Origin: Symbiodinium natans
Taxonomy: Eukaryota; Sar; Dinophyceae; Suessiales; Symbiodiniaceae
Assembly: GCA_905221605.1 (NCBI GenBank)
Contig: CAJNDS010001269.1
Coordinates: 188,001 to 252,000 of the forward strand
Direction of reading: 5' to 3'
DNA length: 64,000 bases
Positions 36,072-45,121 of the stretch are shown here, one piece after another; positions within the stretch are counted from its first letter, which is position 1; every line of letters starts with the position of its first letter. The position numbers and the translations under genes were made by a program. The notes under the pieces are model-generated. The model was not told where the DNA came from. It did no database searches and was given only the letters and a program-made list of their open reading frames with translations.

Positions 36072-37327
36072 AGGACCAACACTTCGAAGTCTTTGAGTGC
36101 CGAGACGGACGAGCCAGAAAAGGTGTCAGCCGCAAGCTTTCTGATGAGATCGGCAACCGATCGCTTACAGCAAGCCTTTGGAGGCCCATGGGCTTTAATT
36201 GTTTTGCTGTTGCACCCCTAGGGCTCCGGTTAAGTCTTGCCTTCTCGGGTTGTCCTTAGATTTGTGAAGGTGAGGCATCCGATGGCAAGAGCAAGACGGG
36301 GCGCAAAAACAAGGGCAAGAAGGACAAGAAGAAGAAACGAGCCTCAACTAACAGATGAGGCTTTGAGCTTGAGGTGTAGGTCTCTGTTTGGTCTTTGCTC
36401 CAATCTCTCCCAGGTGACTCCTCCGACTGTGCAGAGGAGGAGGAGGAGGAAGAGAGTGTCTGTGAGATCGACAAGCTGGCTGTGATACCCATCTCGGCCA
36501 AGGAGTGCCTTCGAGGGGCCAAGCAGGTTCGTGTTGAGGACTTGAGTGCCCGTCAGCTAGCCCTCAGTCTTTCGGGTTGTCTCAGTTTCGTTTTGCCCTC
36601 CGACCTGCTTGAGCTGGGAGGGGAGAAGGATTCTCGTCTAAACTGCTTGTGAAGTGGGGCAAGAATTGTGCATGAATGTATGCTTCCATGCAAGAGCTTC
36701 TTAGCAGTCAGTCCTGAGACCTGTGTTCCTTCAATATAAGGAAGCTCTGCTGCTGGAAACCGTCCAACGAGCGAAGAAGCAGAAGGACAAGCTCACTGAA
36801 AACGCAGCTCTGGAGAAGGCCTCCCTCCCTAAGGGTAGCTAGCTGTAGCACTTTTTGGGTGTCTTTGCTGCCAAGCCTTTCGTCTGTGATATGGTTGGTG
36901 CATTCACATTTGCTGGTTTCTGTTTCGAGGTCAAGGCTGCCGGCAAAGTCTGGCGAAGTCGTTTGTCCTCTGTCATGGTTACTCGCACCATGTCTGCATT
37001 CGCATTGTTAAAGAGACCCCGAGAGTTGACGCCCACAATGTTGGTGTCGTTGCTTGCACTTCAGTTCTGGGTAAGAAGCCGGCCGATGTCAACATCGCAA
37101 CTTGCAAGAGCATGGATGACATCACTCAGCTCTTCAAGAGCATATGCGAGAGGCATCGAAGGACTCTTGCGGGGCTTGCTTGTGATCACTTCAAAAATCT
37201 TCATGCTTCTTCTCGTCATGAGTACGGCCATGGGTTAGATCTCTGCAGTAGGAAACAGAGCACCAGCTTCCGGGAAATCTGCAAGAAGTACGAGACAAGC
37301 CTGGAGAAGTTTCGCAAGGACGAATAG
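36072..37327 (+). CDS. Five-exon gene (5' partial), lysine- and acid-rich protein
   Basis: A phase-consistent hand-spliced model has exons 36072-36191, 36260-36353, 36414-36526, 36741-36834 and 36930-37327 (stop TAG). The reading includes DRLQQAFGGPW; then a lysine-rich segment (KNKGKKDKKKKRAS, a nuclear-localisation-like run); then an acidic run of eight E in CAEEEEEEESVCEIDKL; then AKKQKDKLTENAALEK; and finally a 130-residue segment with KKPADVNIATCKSMDDITQL and KYETSLEKFRKDE at the C terminus. Introns are 60-214 bp. The first appears to use a GC donor (36192) and the second a GA donor (36354); the others use GT. The last exon also has a second open frame (from 36855), but only the chosen one joins in phase. 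No family was recognised; nuclear location is inferred from charge only. Confidence 0.55.
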
Positions 37328-37453
37328 TCACACTGAGCCAGGATGTCATTACTACAGGGTTCGGTGCTGCACCATTTGTCCAGCTGCCCCAACTCGCGGT
37401 GTTTCAGCTCAGGGTTTCAGCTTTTTCGTGTAGCCTCCTGTCCCCACCCCTTT

Positions 37454-37780
37454 TCATGGCTTCATCTCAACAGGCACGTTTGGATTGACAAAGGTTGCAC
37501 GGTTGCACGAGTGGTGGTGCAGATCTTCTCCGTTAGGGGAAAAGCAAGCTGAACGTCGACCACAGTAGCGATTCCGATTGCAGCTGCACAAGGCTTTGGG
37601 AATAGGAGACCCCTCTACACCCTGTGCAGACCTCACATACTCTTGTTCACGAAGTGACACAGCCTCCTCCCGTGTGGCAACTGCTGCCTCCCTTCGACTC
37701 ACATCGGCCTCCCGTTTGTCCAGCTCGGCCCAAAGCCGACGAAGGATAACATCAGCAGGATCTGGTGTGGCATGAGGCAA
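37454..37780 (-). CDS. Minus-strand coiled-coil ORF
   Basis: A 108-codon frame on the minus strand starts at ATG 37780. Residues 8-47 form a charged heptad-like coil (LWAELDKREADVSRREAAVA, then TREEAVSLREQEY) in which an R-E-x-x-V/A-x-x-R-E pattern repeats about every seven residues. A strong donor-like GTGAGG follows QEY, so the downstream part (cysteine/histidine-rich, CSCNRNRYCGRRSACF) may be intron. The ATG may not be the true start, because an acceptor-like CACCAG lies just inside. It is the only convincing minus-strand coding sequence between 32.8 and 53.7 kb and is convergent with the gene at 36072-37327. Confidence 0.5.
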   Translation of the reverse strand: MPHATPDPADVILRRLWAELDKREADVSRREAAVATREEAVSLREQEYVRSAQGVEGSPIPKALCSCNRNRYCGRRSACFSPNGEDLHHHSCNRATFVNPNVPVEMKP

Positions 37781-38019
37781 CGACCAACGAAGACGATTCC
37801 GAGGCTGCTGAGCGAAAGAGTGCCAAGAGAGCAGGACGCGGGCCCTGAAGGCCCCGTTTCGCCCGGTTTCGCCCCGTTTCCGGCCAGATCTATGAACCCA
37901 GGATCAGGTAGAAAAATAGTTCGCATTTCTATGCTTTAGTTTGGCTCTGCTGTGTGTCATTCCCTTGCTAGGACAAACCAGCATGGGAGTCCAGGGATGT
38001 AGAAGGTGTGCTCTACCTC

Positions 38020-38105
38020 AGGGTTTAGGGTTTAGGGTTTAGGGTTTAGGGTTTAGGGTTTAGGGTTTAGGGTTTAGGGTTTAGGGTTTAGGGTTTAGGG
38101 TTTAG
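38020..38105 (+). repeat. TTTAGGG array
   Basis: About twelve perfect heptamers separating the minus-strand coiled-coil ORF from the duplicated segment at 38165-38980. Confidence 0.97.
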
Positions 38106-38164
38106 CTTGGGCGCAATGGGTTCCGTTTGGGGTGTTTCTGTCGATTGGTTGATGCCATTTCTGT

Positions 38165-38980
38165 TCGGGTTATGAACTTCAGGGCTGCTCCGTGTTGCCG
38201 GTGTGAAGATAGGCGACATAGCAGGTACCAGGGGTGTAAGCAGAATTCACAATGACAGTCGCTAATATTGCAACCCTTGCATTTATGATTGTCATTGTGA
38301 ATTCGAGTAGCAAGTTTGTCGAGTAGCAAGTTTGAACCTTGTAGCCCTCGTACGTGTTTGGAACACACACAGACGCGAGAATGACCAGGTAAGGATTTGC
38401 CCCCAAGTTGAGGGTTTAGGGTATAGGCCCGTTTAGGGTTTAGGGTTTAGGGTTCGGGTTTAGGGTTTACGTTTAGGGTTTAGGGTGTAGGGCTTACTGT
38501 GTCACAAACTCATCTCCCTTGCACTTTTTGAAACCTGACAGGGTCGACCCCGAACCTGAAAGGCTTGAAGCACTGTTATGTCTTTTGTGTTTATTGGTTG
38601 CCCCCAAGCCCTATAGTCTAAAGCTTTCTGTTTTCGGGTTTGTGTTGTTTCCCAAAGGCTCCTAAACGATGTAGCCCTGACATTTACGATTGTCATTGCG
38701 AAGTCGAGTAGCAAGTTTCAACCCTGAAGCCCTCGTAGGTGTGTGCAACACACACACACAGACACGACAATGACCAGGATTTTCCCCACGTTTAGGGTTA
38801 AGGTGTTAGGATTTAGAGTTTAGGCCTGTTTAGGGGTTTTTGGGTTTAGGGTTGAGGGTTTACGGTTTAGGGTTTAGGGTTTATGGTTTACTTGCGAGAA
38901 ACTTATCTCCTTCGCACTTTTTGAAACCTGATAGGGTCGACCCTGAACCTGGAAGGCTTAAAGCACTGCTCTGCGTTTTG
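38165..38980. repeat. Two-copy tandem duplication, period about 390 bp, with hairpin
   Basis: Two blocks recur in the same order. Block 1 (GAGTAGCAAGTTTGAACCTT... AATGACCAGG) is at about 38315-38400 and again at 38704-38780. Block 2 (GCACTTTTTGAAACCTGA...GGGTCGACCC) is at about 38518-38590 and again at 38914-38975. Degenerate heptamers separate the blocks. Copy 1 contains a perfect 15-bp inverted repeat (GAATTCACAATGACA at 38243-38257 with TGTCATTGTGAATTC at 38290-38304). Copy 2 keeps only the right arm, mutated. ORFs across it are not believable. Confidence 0.75.
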
Positions 38981-39028
38981 TGCCCAGATTAACCGTTGTT
39001 CTCTGAACCCCCGTCTCTTTGGCTTCCA

Positions 39029-39106
39029 GAAACCCACAACCAGGCAATCCTTCACCCTGGCCCAGCAGTCGCATAAACACATGCCTTCAATTGAAAGAAC
39101 AAGCAT
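39029..39106 (+). CDS. Candidate terminal exon
   Basis: After a TTGGCTTCCAG acceptor the frame reads KPTTRQSFTLAQQSHKHMPS and ends IERTSI-stop. Support is composition and acceptor only. A minus-strand ORF (38903-39106) overlaps it. Confidence 0.3.
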
Positions 39107-39379
39107 CTAGTTGGTATTCTCCTAATGAAATTATTCTGTGCCCCAATGAACAACAAAGCCTTTGGTCGCAAAGCTGAAGCAGTCAGGACTCAAGGCCCAA
39201 GCCCCTTGTGTGCTCCTAAATCATGTAGCAGGTTATACTACGTCAGTTCAGGATTTTGCGAACCAGTTCCTATGTGTGTAAGCTCTGCCTCATAGGCCCT
39301 GTGCATGCAAAGTCGGCTGTGGTCTCAAGACCCCACACTTCAACCCCGAGACTACTTCGAGCTTCAAACCCGATTCCGG

Positions 39380-39810
39380 GTTTTGGGCAAGTTTAGGGTT
39401 TCGGGTTTACGGTTTTAGGGTGATTTAGGGTTTAGGGCTGAGGGCTGAGGGTTGAGGGTTCAGGGTTGAGGGTAGAGGGTAGAGGGTTGAGGGTTGAGGC
39501 TTGAGGCTTCAGGTTTGGGGTTTGGGGTTTTTTGGTTCAGGATTTAGGGATTAGGGGTTAGGTTAAATAGCCTGAGGCTAACGCCCTTGATTCAGGGAAC
39601 TCATGGTTAGTAGCTCCAGAATGTACTATCACTGAGATTCAGAAAGCTTGGAGATACCCCAACAAATCTAACGGGCAATGTACATCACAGTGTCGTGCTT
39701 TCACTTGCCCTAATCCCTAAACCCTAAACCCTAAGCCCTTAACACTTTTCCCTAAAAACCCTAGACCCTTATACACCCTGAACCCTAAACCCTCAACCCT
39801 TTTGCATAAA
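39380..39810. repeat. Degenerate heptamer region with change of orientation
   Basis: TTTAGGG-type repeats (39395-39560, including runs of GTTGAGG and GTAGAGG) give way to CCCTAAA-type repeats at 39715-39810, immediately upstream of the first recognised exon of the next gene at 39858. Confidence 0.85.
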
Positions 39811-39857
39811 CCCTAAACACTGAACTAGGAACATAAGACGCTGGCTTTGGCTTGCAG

Positions 39858-41185
39858 GAGGCAGAGGAAGACATGAAGGAGATGGCCAAGCACAGCCCTT
39901 GCAAGGGTGAAGTGAAAAAGGAGCCCCCGACCTCAGCCAGGAAGGCGAAGCGAAGGCCGGACCTGAAGCTCACCACCCCCCTGAAAAGAAAGCAGCTTCG
40001 CAGGAAGCTCTTCGACACCCCCCCATTGCGAGTGAAGAAGGAGGAGGAGATGGATGAAGAGGAAGACAACATGGAGCCGGGGGAGGAGGACTCCCGTGGC
40101 CTGACGACTCCCCCGCGCAAAGCGCGCTCAGGGCACGATTCGGGCTCTGATGAGGATGAGGATCTGTGGTCGGGTGAGTTTCGTGCCAACAAAAGAAAGA
40201 AGACGGGCCAGGCAGCCAAGCCAAGGTCCATCAAGAAGACAAGAAAGGCCCCATGCCAATCTGAGCACAGCAGTGCCTGCAAGGACACGAGCCCAAGCTG
40301 GGAGCTCACCCCGAACCCCACCCCCAACAAGCGCCACAAGAAGCAGGTTGAGAAGGTAGATGCCCAGCGAGCGAATTTCCAACCGGCCTGGATTGACTTG
40401 ATCCCGATGCCCTCGTCCCTGCCCCTTGACTGGCTTGTTTTTTGACTGCTATTTTTTTGCTTCCTCCCGGCTTTGCCTTTGTTCGCCTGTGTTGCTTAAT
40501 CGTTTTGCTACTGGAGGAACGACCAGGAGAACCTGCTTGGCATTCTGATCCAGGAGGACTTCGTGACTTTGCAGGATGGAAAGGAGCACTTGGCCGGTAC
40601 GGACTCAGGCTTGTGTGGACTGTTGTGATGTTTCGCAGGCACTGTTCTGTTCTGGTTCTTGTTTAGAGGCGACCTGCTCTCGATGCTCAGCAATGCCTCG
40701 CAAGAGATGTTTGCCAACATGACTGTGAAGGGCAAGAAGCTGTTCATGTCCTTGCCCAAACTGTTGCAGGCTGTGCCTGCTCGCAGTGCTTTGCTCACTG
40801 AGTCCCTACGTTTCCTCCTAAACCTCCGAAGGAGCATTTCGGCCAGCAGGAGCAGGAGCCGGACCAGAAACTCGAAGAAGCACCAGGAAGCTGTAAACCC
40901 CAAACCCTAACCCTTCACCCTTAACCCTTAACCCTCAACCCTAAACCCTAAAACCCTAAGCCCTAAACTCTAAACCCTATACCCTGAACCCTAAACCCTA
41001 AACCCTAAACCTTACACCCTAAACCCTAAACCCTAAACCCTAAACCCTAAACCCTAAACCCTAAACCCTAAACCTTACACCCTAAACCCTAAAGTCTCAA
41101 CCCTAAACCCCAAACCCTGAACCCTAATGAAAGAGTGCTTTCGTTCTTTGGGTTCTACGCAGGACCAGTGAAGCCGGAGCCATGA
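39858..41185 (+). CDS. Five-exon gene (5' partial), highly charged, probably nuclear protein
   Basis: The hand-spliced model has exons 39858-40355, 40527-40596, 40669-40769, 40832-40889 and 41163-41185, 249 codons plus stop and divisible by three. Exon 1 (acceptor GGCTTGCAG|G) encodes a polyampholyte with basic clusters (TSARKAKRRPD, RANKRKKTG, NKRHKKQ) and acidic clusters (KKEEEMDEEEDNMEPGEEDS, SDEDED) plus several T-P motifs. Exons 2-3 encode a helical segment (ENLLGILIQEDFVTLQDGKE; GDLLSMLSNASQEMFANMTV). Exon 4 is acidic (QQEQEPDQKLEEAPG). Introns are GT, GT, GC (62 bp) and a final 273-bp intron filled with CCCTAAA repeats. The last donor is ambiguous (GA, GC or GT within 6 bp), all ending the protein near the same place. 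Chromatin or nucleolar acidic/basic proteins are the nearest analogy; no family is claimed. Confidence 0.6.
40890..41162 (-). repeat. CCCTAAA array filling the last intron
   Basis: About 32 heptamers of CCCTAAA type with CCCTTAA, CCCTATA and CCTTACA variants occupy almost the whole interval between the exon ending near 40889 and the acceptor TCTACGCAG|G at 41162. The 5' edge (CTGTAAACCC) provides a GT donor from a variant heptamer. Confidence 0.85.
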
Positions 41186-41794
41186 AGGGAGCTCTGCTTG
41201 AAGCTCCTTGCGATATCAATATGCTGCTGCCAGCATTGTTGGATTTTGTGTGATCGATCCCGGAAGCTGAACTCCCGAGCGCTTCCTTAGACCTCGTTCA
41301 CTGCCAACAAGAAGCATCCCGGGCCTGAAGAAAAATCTTCTGAACATGTGTCGAGCTTCTTGTTGTTGTTTGAAGTGCAGGGTTGCATTCCTTGTCTTCT
41401 GACGCCCACTTGTTCAAGGCACGATGTGCACACGAACTAGGAAGTCTTTTCAGCCTCATAGGCAGTGCTGTGTTTTTGGGCCTTACATTACGAAGCCTCG
41501 AAGCCAAGCCTGTTAGGATTCAAAGTTTGGGCTCTGACTCCGTTTGTACAGTTTCTCCATGGAGTCCCGGAAGGCTCCTCTTGCAGGCCGGGTCTTCTGG
41601 GTTTCAGGGGCTGCCAGGAAGGGGTATTTGGAGATTCCTGGGCTGAGAATTCTTGGTTTTTTTTTTTTTGGGGGGGGGATGGTTCTTCTTCTTTTAGTAC
41701 TGGGCCACTGGACCGAGCCCGGCTGCCTTTGCCCGTGCTGCCTCGGCCCCCGTGCTGCTTCCCCGGGCAGGTGGTGGCAGGTTTGGGCTTCGTG
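41186..41794. other. Short intergenic or 5' intron sequence
   Basis: This stretch is unique, without heptamers. It contains T9G9 at 41659-41678. Overlapping ORFs on both strands exist. The frame of the next gene is already open from about 41465, so an upstream exon or alternative start is possible. Confidence 0.45.
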
Positions 41795-43701
41795 ATGGCG
41801 GGTGGTCGTGAGTCGCAGCCACCTGGTGGCAAGGAGGCCAACACACCACGGCTGAAGCAGAATGTTGAAATGCAAAGCTGCCTAAATTTAGTCCCGCAAT
41901 GGAAACTCAAGCAAAATGCCCTGCGTTTGTGCGTGCTGCTTCGTTTGCGTGCTGCTGCATTTCCCCGTGCCACTTCAGCCGGTGAGTACTGGCCTCCTAC
42001 CCCCCACGTGCCGAAAACTCCGGCCTCCTAGGCACCCCAAACCCATGGAAGCAGAATGCAGTTGCGAGGCAGCATGCTGAAACTCAGGCTGGCATGGAGA
42101 AATGGCTTCGGGGCAGACTGGAGGAGTACTCCCGGTGCCTGGCTGCATTTTCCCGTGCTGCCTCACTTTACCGTGCTGCATCCTCGGGCTTATGGTTTCG
42201 CTTTCTCGAAATTTCTAAGGATAGAGGATGCCGCACTGAAGCAAGATTTTCGAATGCGTTTCGTTGGGAAACTGAAGCTTTTGGATGAGAAGACCCGTGC
42301 TGGTCAGAATCTCGAAGAGATCGAGGCCATCATGAGTCCCGGCGACTGGGAGGCGCTAACACAGTAGTAGCATGTCTGCCTGTGTGTATTCGTGTGTGTA
42401 CGTGTGTTTGGGTTTGGGGCTGTTGGTATGTTTCGGTGGTAAAAGTTTCGTACAAATTCCTGGTCTGTCGCCAGGACTTGCTGCACAGTGTTCGGAAGGA
42501 TGCTGCCCAACTGGGTCTGACAATCAGACCTCGCCTTCCCGTTGCCGCTACAGTGGCAGAGCCACAAGTTGCGCAAGAAGAACAGCCCGCAACAGCCGAC
42601 ACCCAGCCCAGCCCTGCAGACAGCCCCGGGCAACACACAGTCTACACACCGAATGAGCTCTGCTATCTCCGAACAAAATCCGGGCGACTGGGGGTTTTGC
42701 AGATTCATCGAGCTTTCCAGTCGAATTGGGCCTGCAGTCTACATTGTTTCTGTCTCGGTCTTGCTTGTGCTCCCGTACTCCCGATTTTTCCCAGGTTTCT
42801 CCGGAACATGCAAGTCTTGGATACCGGCATTCGTTTCGAGTTCAGCAGCTGTGGCCGCTATGCGAAAGAAAGCAGGCCTTTCACAACTGGTACACCAAGT
42901 TGATCCCCGGCTTCGACTTATGAAAGCATCCACTTACTGAAGCCAAACTTTGAGTTTTGCCAGAAACATTTCCCAGGCAAGACAATGTGACGGACGACCT
43001 TGCCCTGGCTTGGAGCACGGAGATATGCAAGCATATCATCAGGCGATCTGAGTACAAGGGCCGAAAAGCCATTGCTACAGATCAAGAACTCAAGCTTCCC
43101 TTCGATGGATTGACAATGCCCGGAGCCCTTTTCATGGTCACTTGTTTTTGGTTGGTTCTGTCGTTTCCTTACTATGAAACGAACAATAATGATTCCACTC
43201 CTTTTTTGGTTTCGATTCGAAATTCGTATGTCCACAGACCAAGATTGCCTCTGTGCTACAAGTTCGGGGGTGCAAGCCGCCACTTCAGCAGGGAGCTTTG
43301 CGCGCATTTCAGATGCTTTTCGACAACCTATGCCCTGGAAACCTCACACTTGCCATGCTGCCCAACCAGCCGGAATGCTACCCGACTAGAACTGCTTGGC
43401 TAAACTGTAGCACTCGCTACTTCTTCTGTGTTGTCGCTGCAGGCTCCATTGTGTGTGAGGGCCACGACCTGAACTTGGAATCCTTGGAAGGCTTCCTGGA
43501 GTTCGTGGGTTGGAGAGACAGGCCCGTAAGTATTCCTTGTGCTCAAGCACAGTTCAAAAGTTCTTTGTAGCCAGTTTGCTTTGGAGGTGGGCCAAATTCG
43601 GCATGCTTTCCCAGGCCCAGCGACGATTCCACGCAGGCACTGTCATCGTTCCAAAGAGTCCATGCATTCGGAAGAACGGTGCCTCTGTGCACAAAAGATA
43701 A
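41795..43701 (+). CDS. Complete nine-exon model, 411-residue protein of unknown function
   Basis: Exons: 41795-41981, 42032-42134, 42220-42352, 42475-42693, 42795-42889, 42977-43136, 43238-43406, 43443-43525 and 43615-43701. They sum to 1236 nt, exactly 412 codons with the stop TAA. All junctions join in phase. Seven of eight acceptors are AG|G, and the donor of intron 3 is GC (DWE|GCGCTA). Segments: MAGGRESQPPGGKEANTP at the start; helical MEKWLRGRLEEYSR and GKLKLLDEKTRAGQNLEEIE; an A/P/Q-rich linker (AEPQVAQEEQPATADTQPSP); then VTDDLALAWSTEICKHIIRR and LKLPFDGLTMPGALFM; LFDNLCPGNLTLAMLPN; EGHDLNLESLEGFLEFVGW; and a basic tail (IRKNGASVHKR). There is no signal peptide or membrane span. Introns are 36-122 bp. 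The 36-bp intron is a multiple of three with no stop and may be retained. The start ATG is a guess, since the frame is open upstream. No domain was recognised. Confidence 0.6.
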
Positions 43702-43778
43702 ACAATAGCTGAGGTGTGAAGATGCATCACTTCGTGTTCTTCGTGCTCCGAGCACCATACAATGAGAAAGTTTGCCAG

Positions 43779-44504
43779 GCAAGCAGTTGTGACGAGGCTA
43801 CATTTGCAAGCAGTCACACACAAGAACCCTACAGGAGAGGATCAGTGTGGGAAGAATTCAGAAAAGGCTCATACACATCGTCGCCCAGCATGCCGAAAAA
43901 CACTTGCCCTCGATTGTGTCCTCCGCAATTCCTCTACCGGAAGATTCCGACACCTTTCACCCGGCCCTGGTGCTACTTCTTTGCAGTAGTGTTGTCGATT
44001 TTTCGGATGTCTTCTAGATGGGAATGAAATGTGCTCTGCCAAAACTCATCCAAGGGATGGCCGTGCTCTCAAAAAAGAAGCAAAGCCAAAGCATGTCTTG
44101 ACACTTCAGAGATTTCTTTCCAGAGCTTCGGGATTCAACTCTGATGCTGCTGACAGCACATTGCACGAGTTGGGGCTGTCCGACTTGTGTCCCTCGCACT
44201 ACCACAGGCGCCCACGCATGCTGCTGTTGAAAACCTTTAGGTTCGATCGTGAACGTGCTTGCACTACTTGTCTTGTCTGTGCTCTGACGCCCCAGGGTGT
44301 CGACCGACTTTGCATTTCGGTATTTCCAGAAAGCTGCAACTGTGCTCGGCCAGGAGACTTGCACTGTAGCAGACCACAAAAGACAGTCGACGCCTGTTGG
44401 TTGTACTTTGTTTGGAGGAGCTCCAAGCTATGGCTTTCAAGTCCTTGAATATCATTTCGGACGCCTCCTTCAAGGCACGAAAAGATGCAACTCTCAGGCA
44501 GTGA
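43779..44504 (+). CDS. 3' part of a multi-exon gene, unknown protein
   Basis: Supported exon-like segments: 43779-43989 (QAVVTRLHLQAVTHKNPTGE...), about 44018-44250 (KKEAKPKHVLTLQRFLSRAS, then SDAADSTLHELGLSDLCP), 44330-44365 (KAATVLGQETCT) and 44418-44504 (ELQAMAFKSLNIISDASFKA... stop TGA). The last two join in phase 0 across a 52-bp GT-AG intron. The links between the earlier pieces are unsettled. It may be the continuation of the preceding gene if that gene's TAA at 43699 is bypassed by a GA donor, but this is speculative. Confidence 0.4.
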
Positions 44505-44659
44505 TATCGTGGAACCCTTTACGTTCCCACACAATCCCTCCCCCCTAATACTAAATGCACCCCCCTCAAAAAAATGTCGACAAGTGTTTTTTTAGGGCGG
44601 TTTTATCCAAATGTCGTATTGGTACATTGGGTCCAAAACAAGGGCCACTTGAAATAATT

Positions 44660-44707
44660 AGGAGAGACAGAGTGAGTGAGTGAGTGACTGAGTGAGAGAG
44701 AGCAAGA

Positions 44708-44803
<96 letters not shown>
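44660..44803. repeat. (GA)n microsatellite
   Basis: About 90 bp of perfect GA preceded by (GAGT)n and degenerate GA. The minus-strand S/L-rich ORF is an artefact. Confidence 0.97.
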
Positions 44804-44806
<3 letters not shown>

Positions 44807-44819
44807 GAAGGGAGAGGCA

Positions 44820-45001
44820 AGGGTTTAGGGTTGAGGGTGTAGGGTCGAGGGTTTAGGGCGAGGGTTGAGACTCTCCCAAAACCCTCAACCCTAAACTTGC
44901 CTAAACCCTAAACCCGAAGCCCTGAACCCTGAACCCTAAACCCCAACCCTAAACCCTAAACCGTAAACCCTAAACCCTAAACCTTGGGGGGGGGGGGGGG
45001 G
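44820..45001. repeat. Heptamer repeats with orientation switch, then poly-G
   Basis: Degenerate TTTAGGG/TTGAGGG (44820-44868) switches to CCCTAAA (44876-44983) and ends in a G tract at about 44985-45001. It fills the gap between the gene ending at 44504 and the one starting at 45122. Confidence 0.9.
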
Positions 45002-45121
45002 ATGTTTAATAGAAGGGTGAAAGGATTTACGCCCACCGACTTGTGACTCAAGTCTTTTGGTTGCCCCCAAAGAAAGAGCCTTTCTGAGGTATGGCTGCCC
45101 CTCGTTTCGGTAGGGGACACG

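Noticed and set aside
38102-38406. Minus-strand ORFs with CKGCN/CHCEF motifs resembling a zinc finger
   Set aside because: The cysteines come from the inverted repeat at 38243-38304 and are not conserved in the second copy of the duplication.
44095-44123. 29-bp intron in the 43.8-44.5 kb model
   Set aside because: A continuous open frame through the same bases is simpler.
44566-44820. Serine/leucine-rich minus-strand ORF
   Set aside because: It is a translation of the (GA)n microsatellite.
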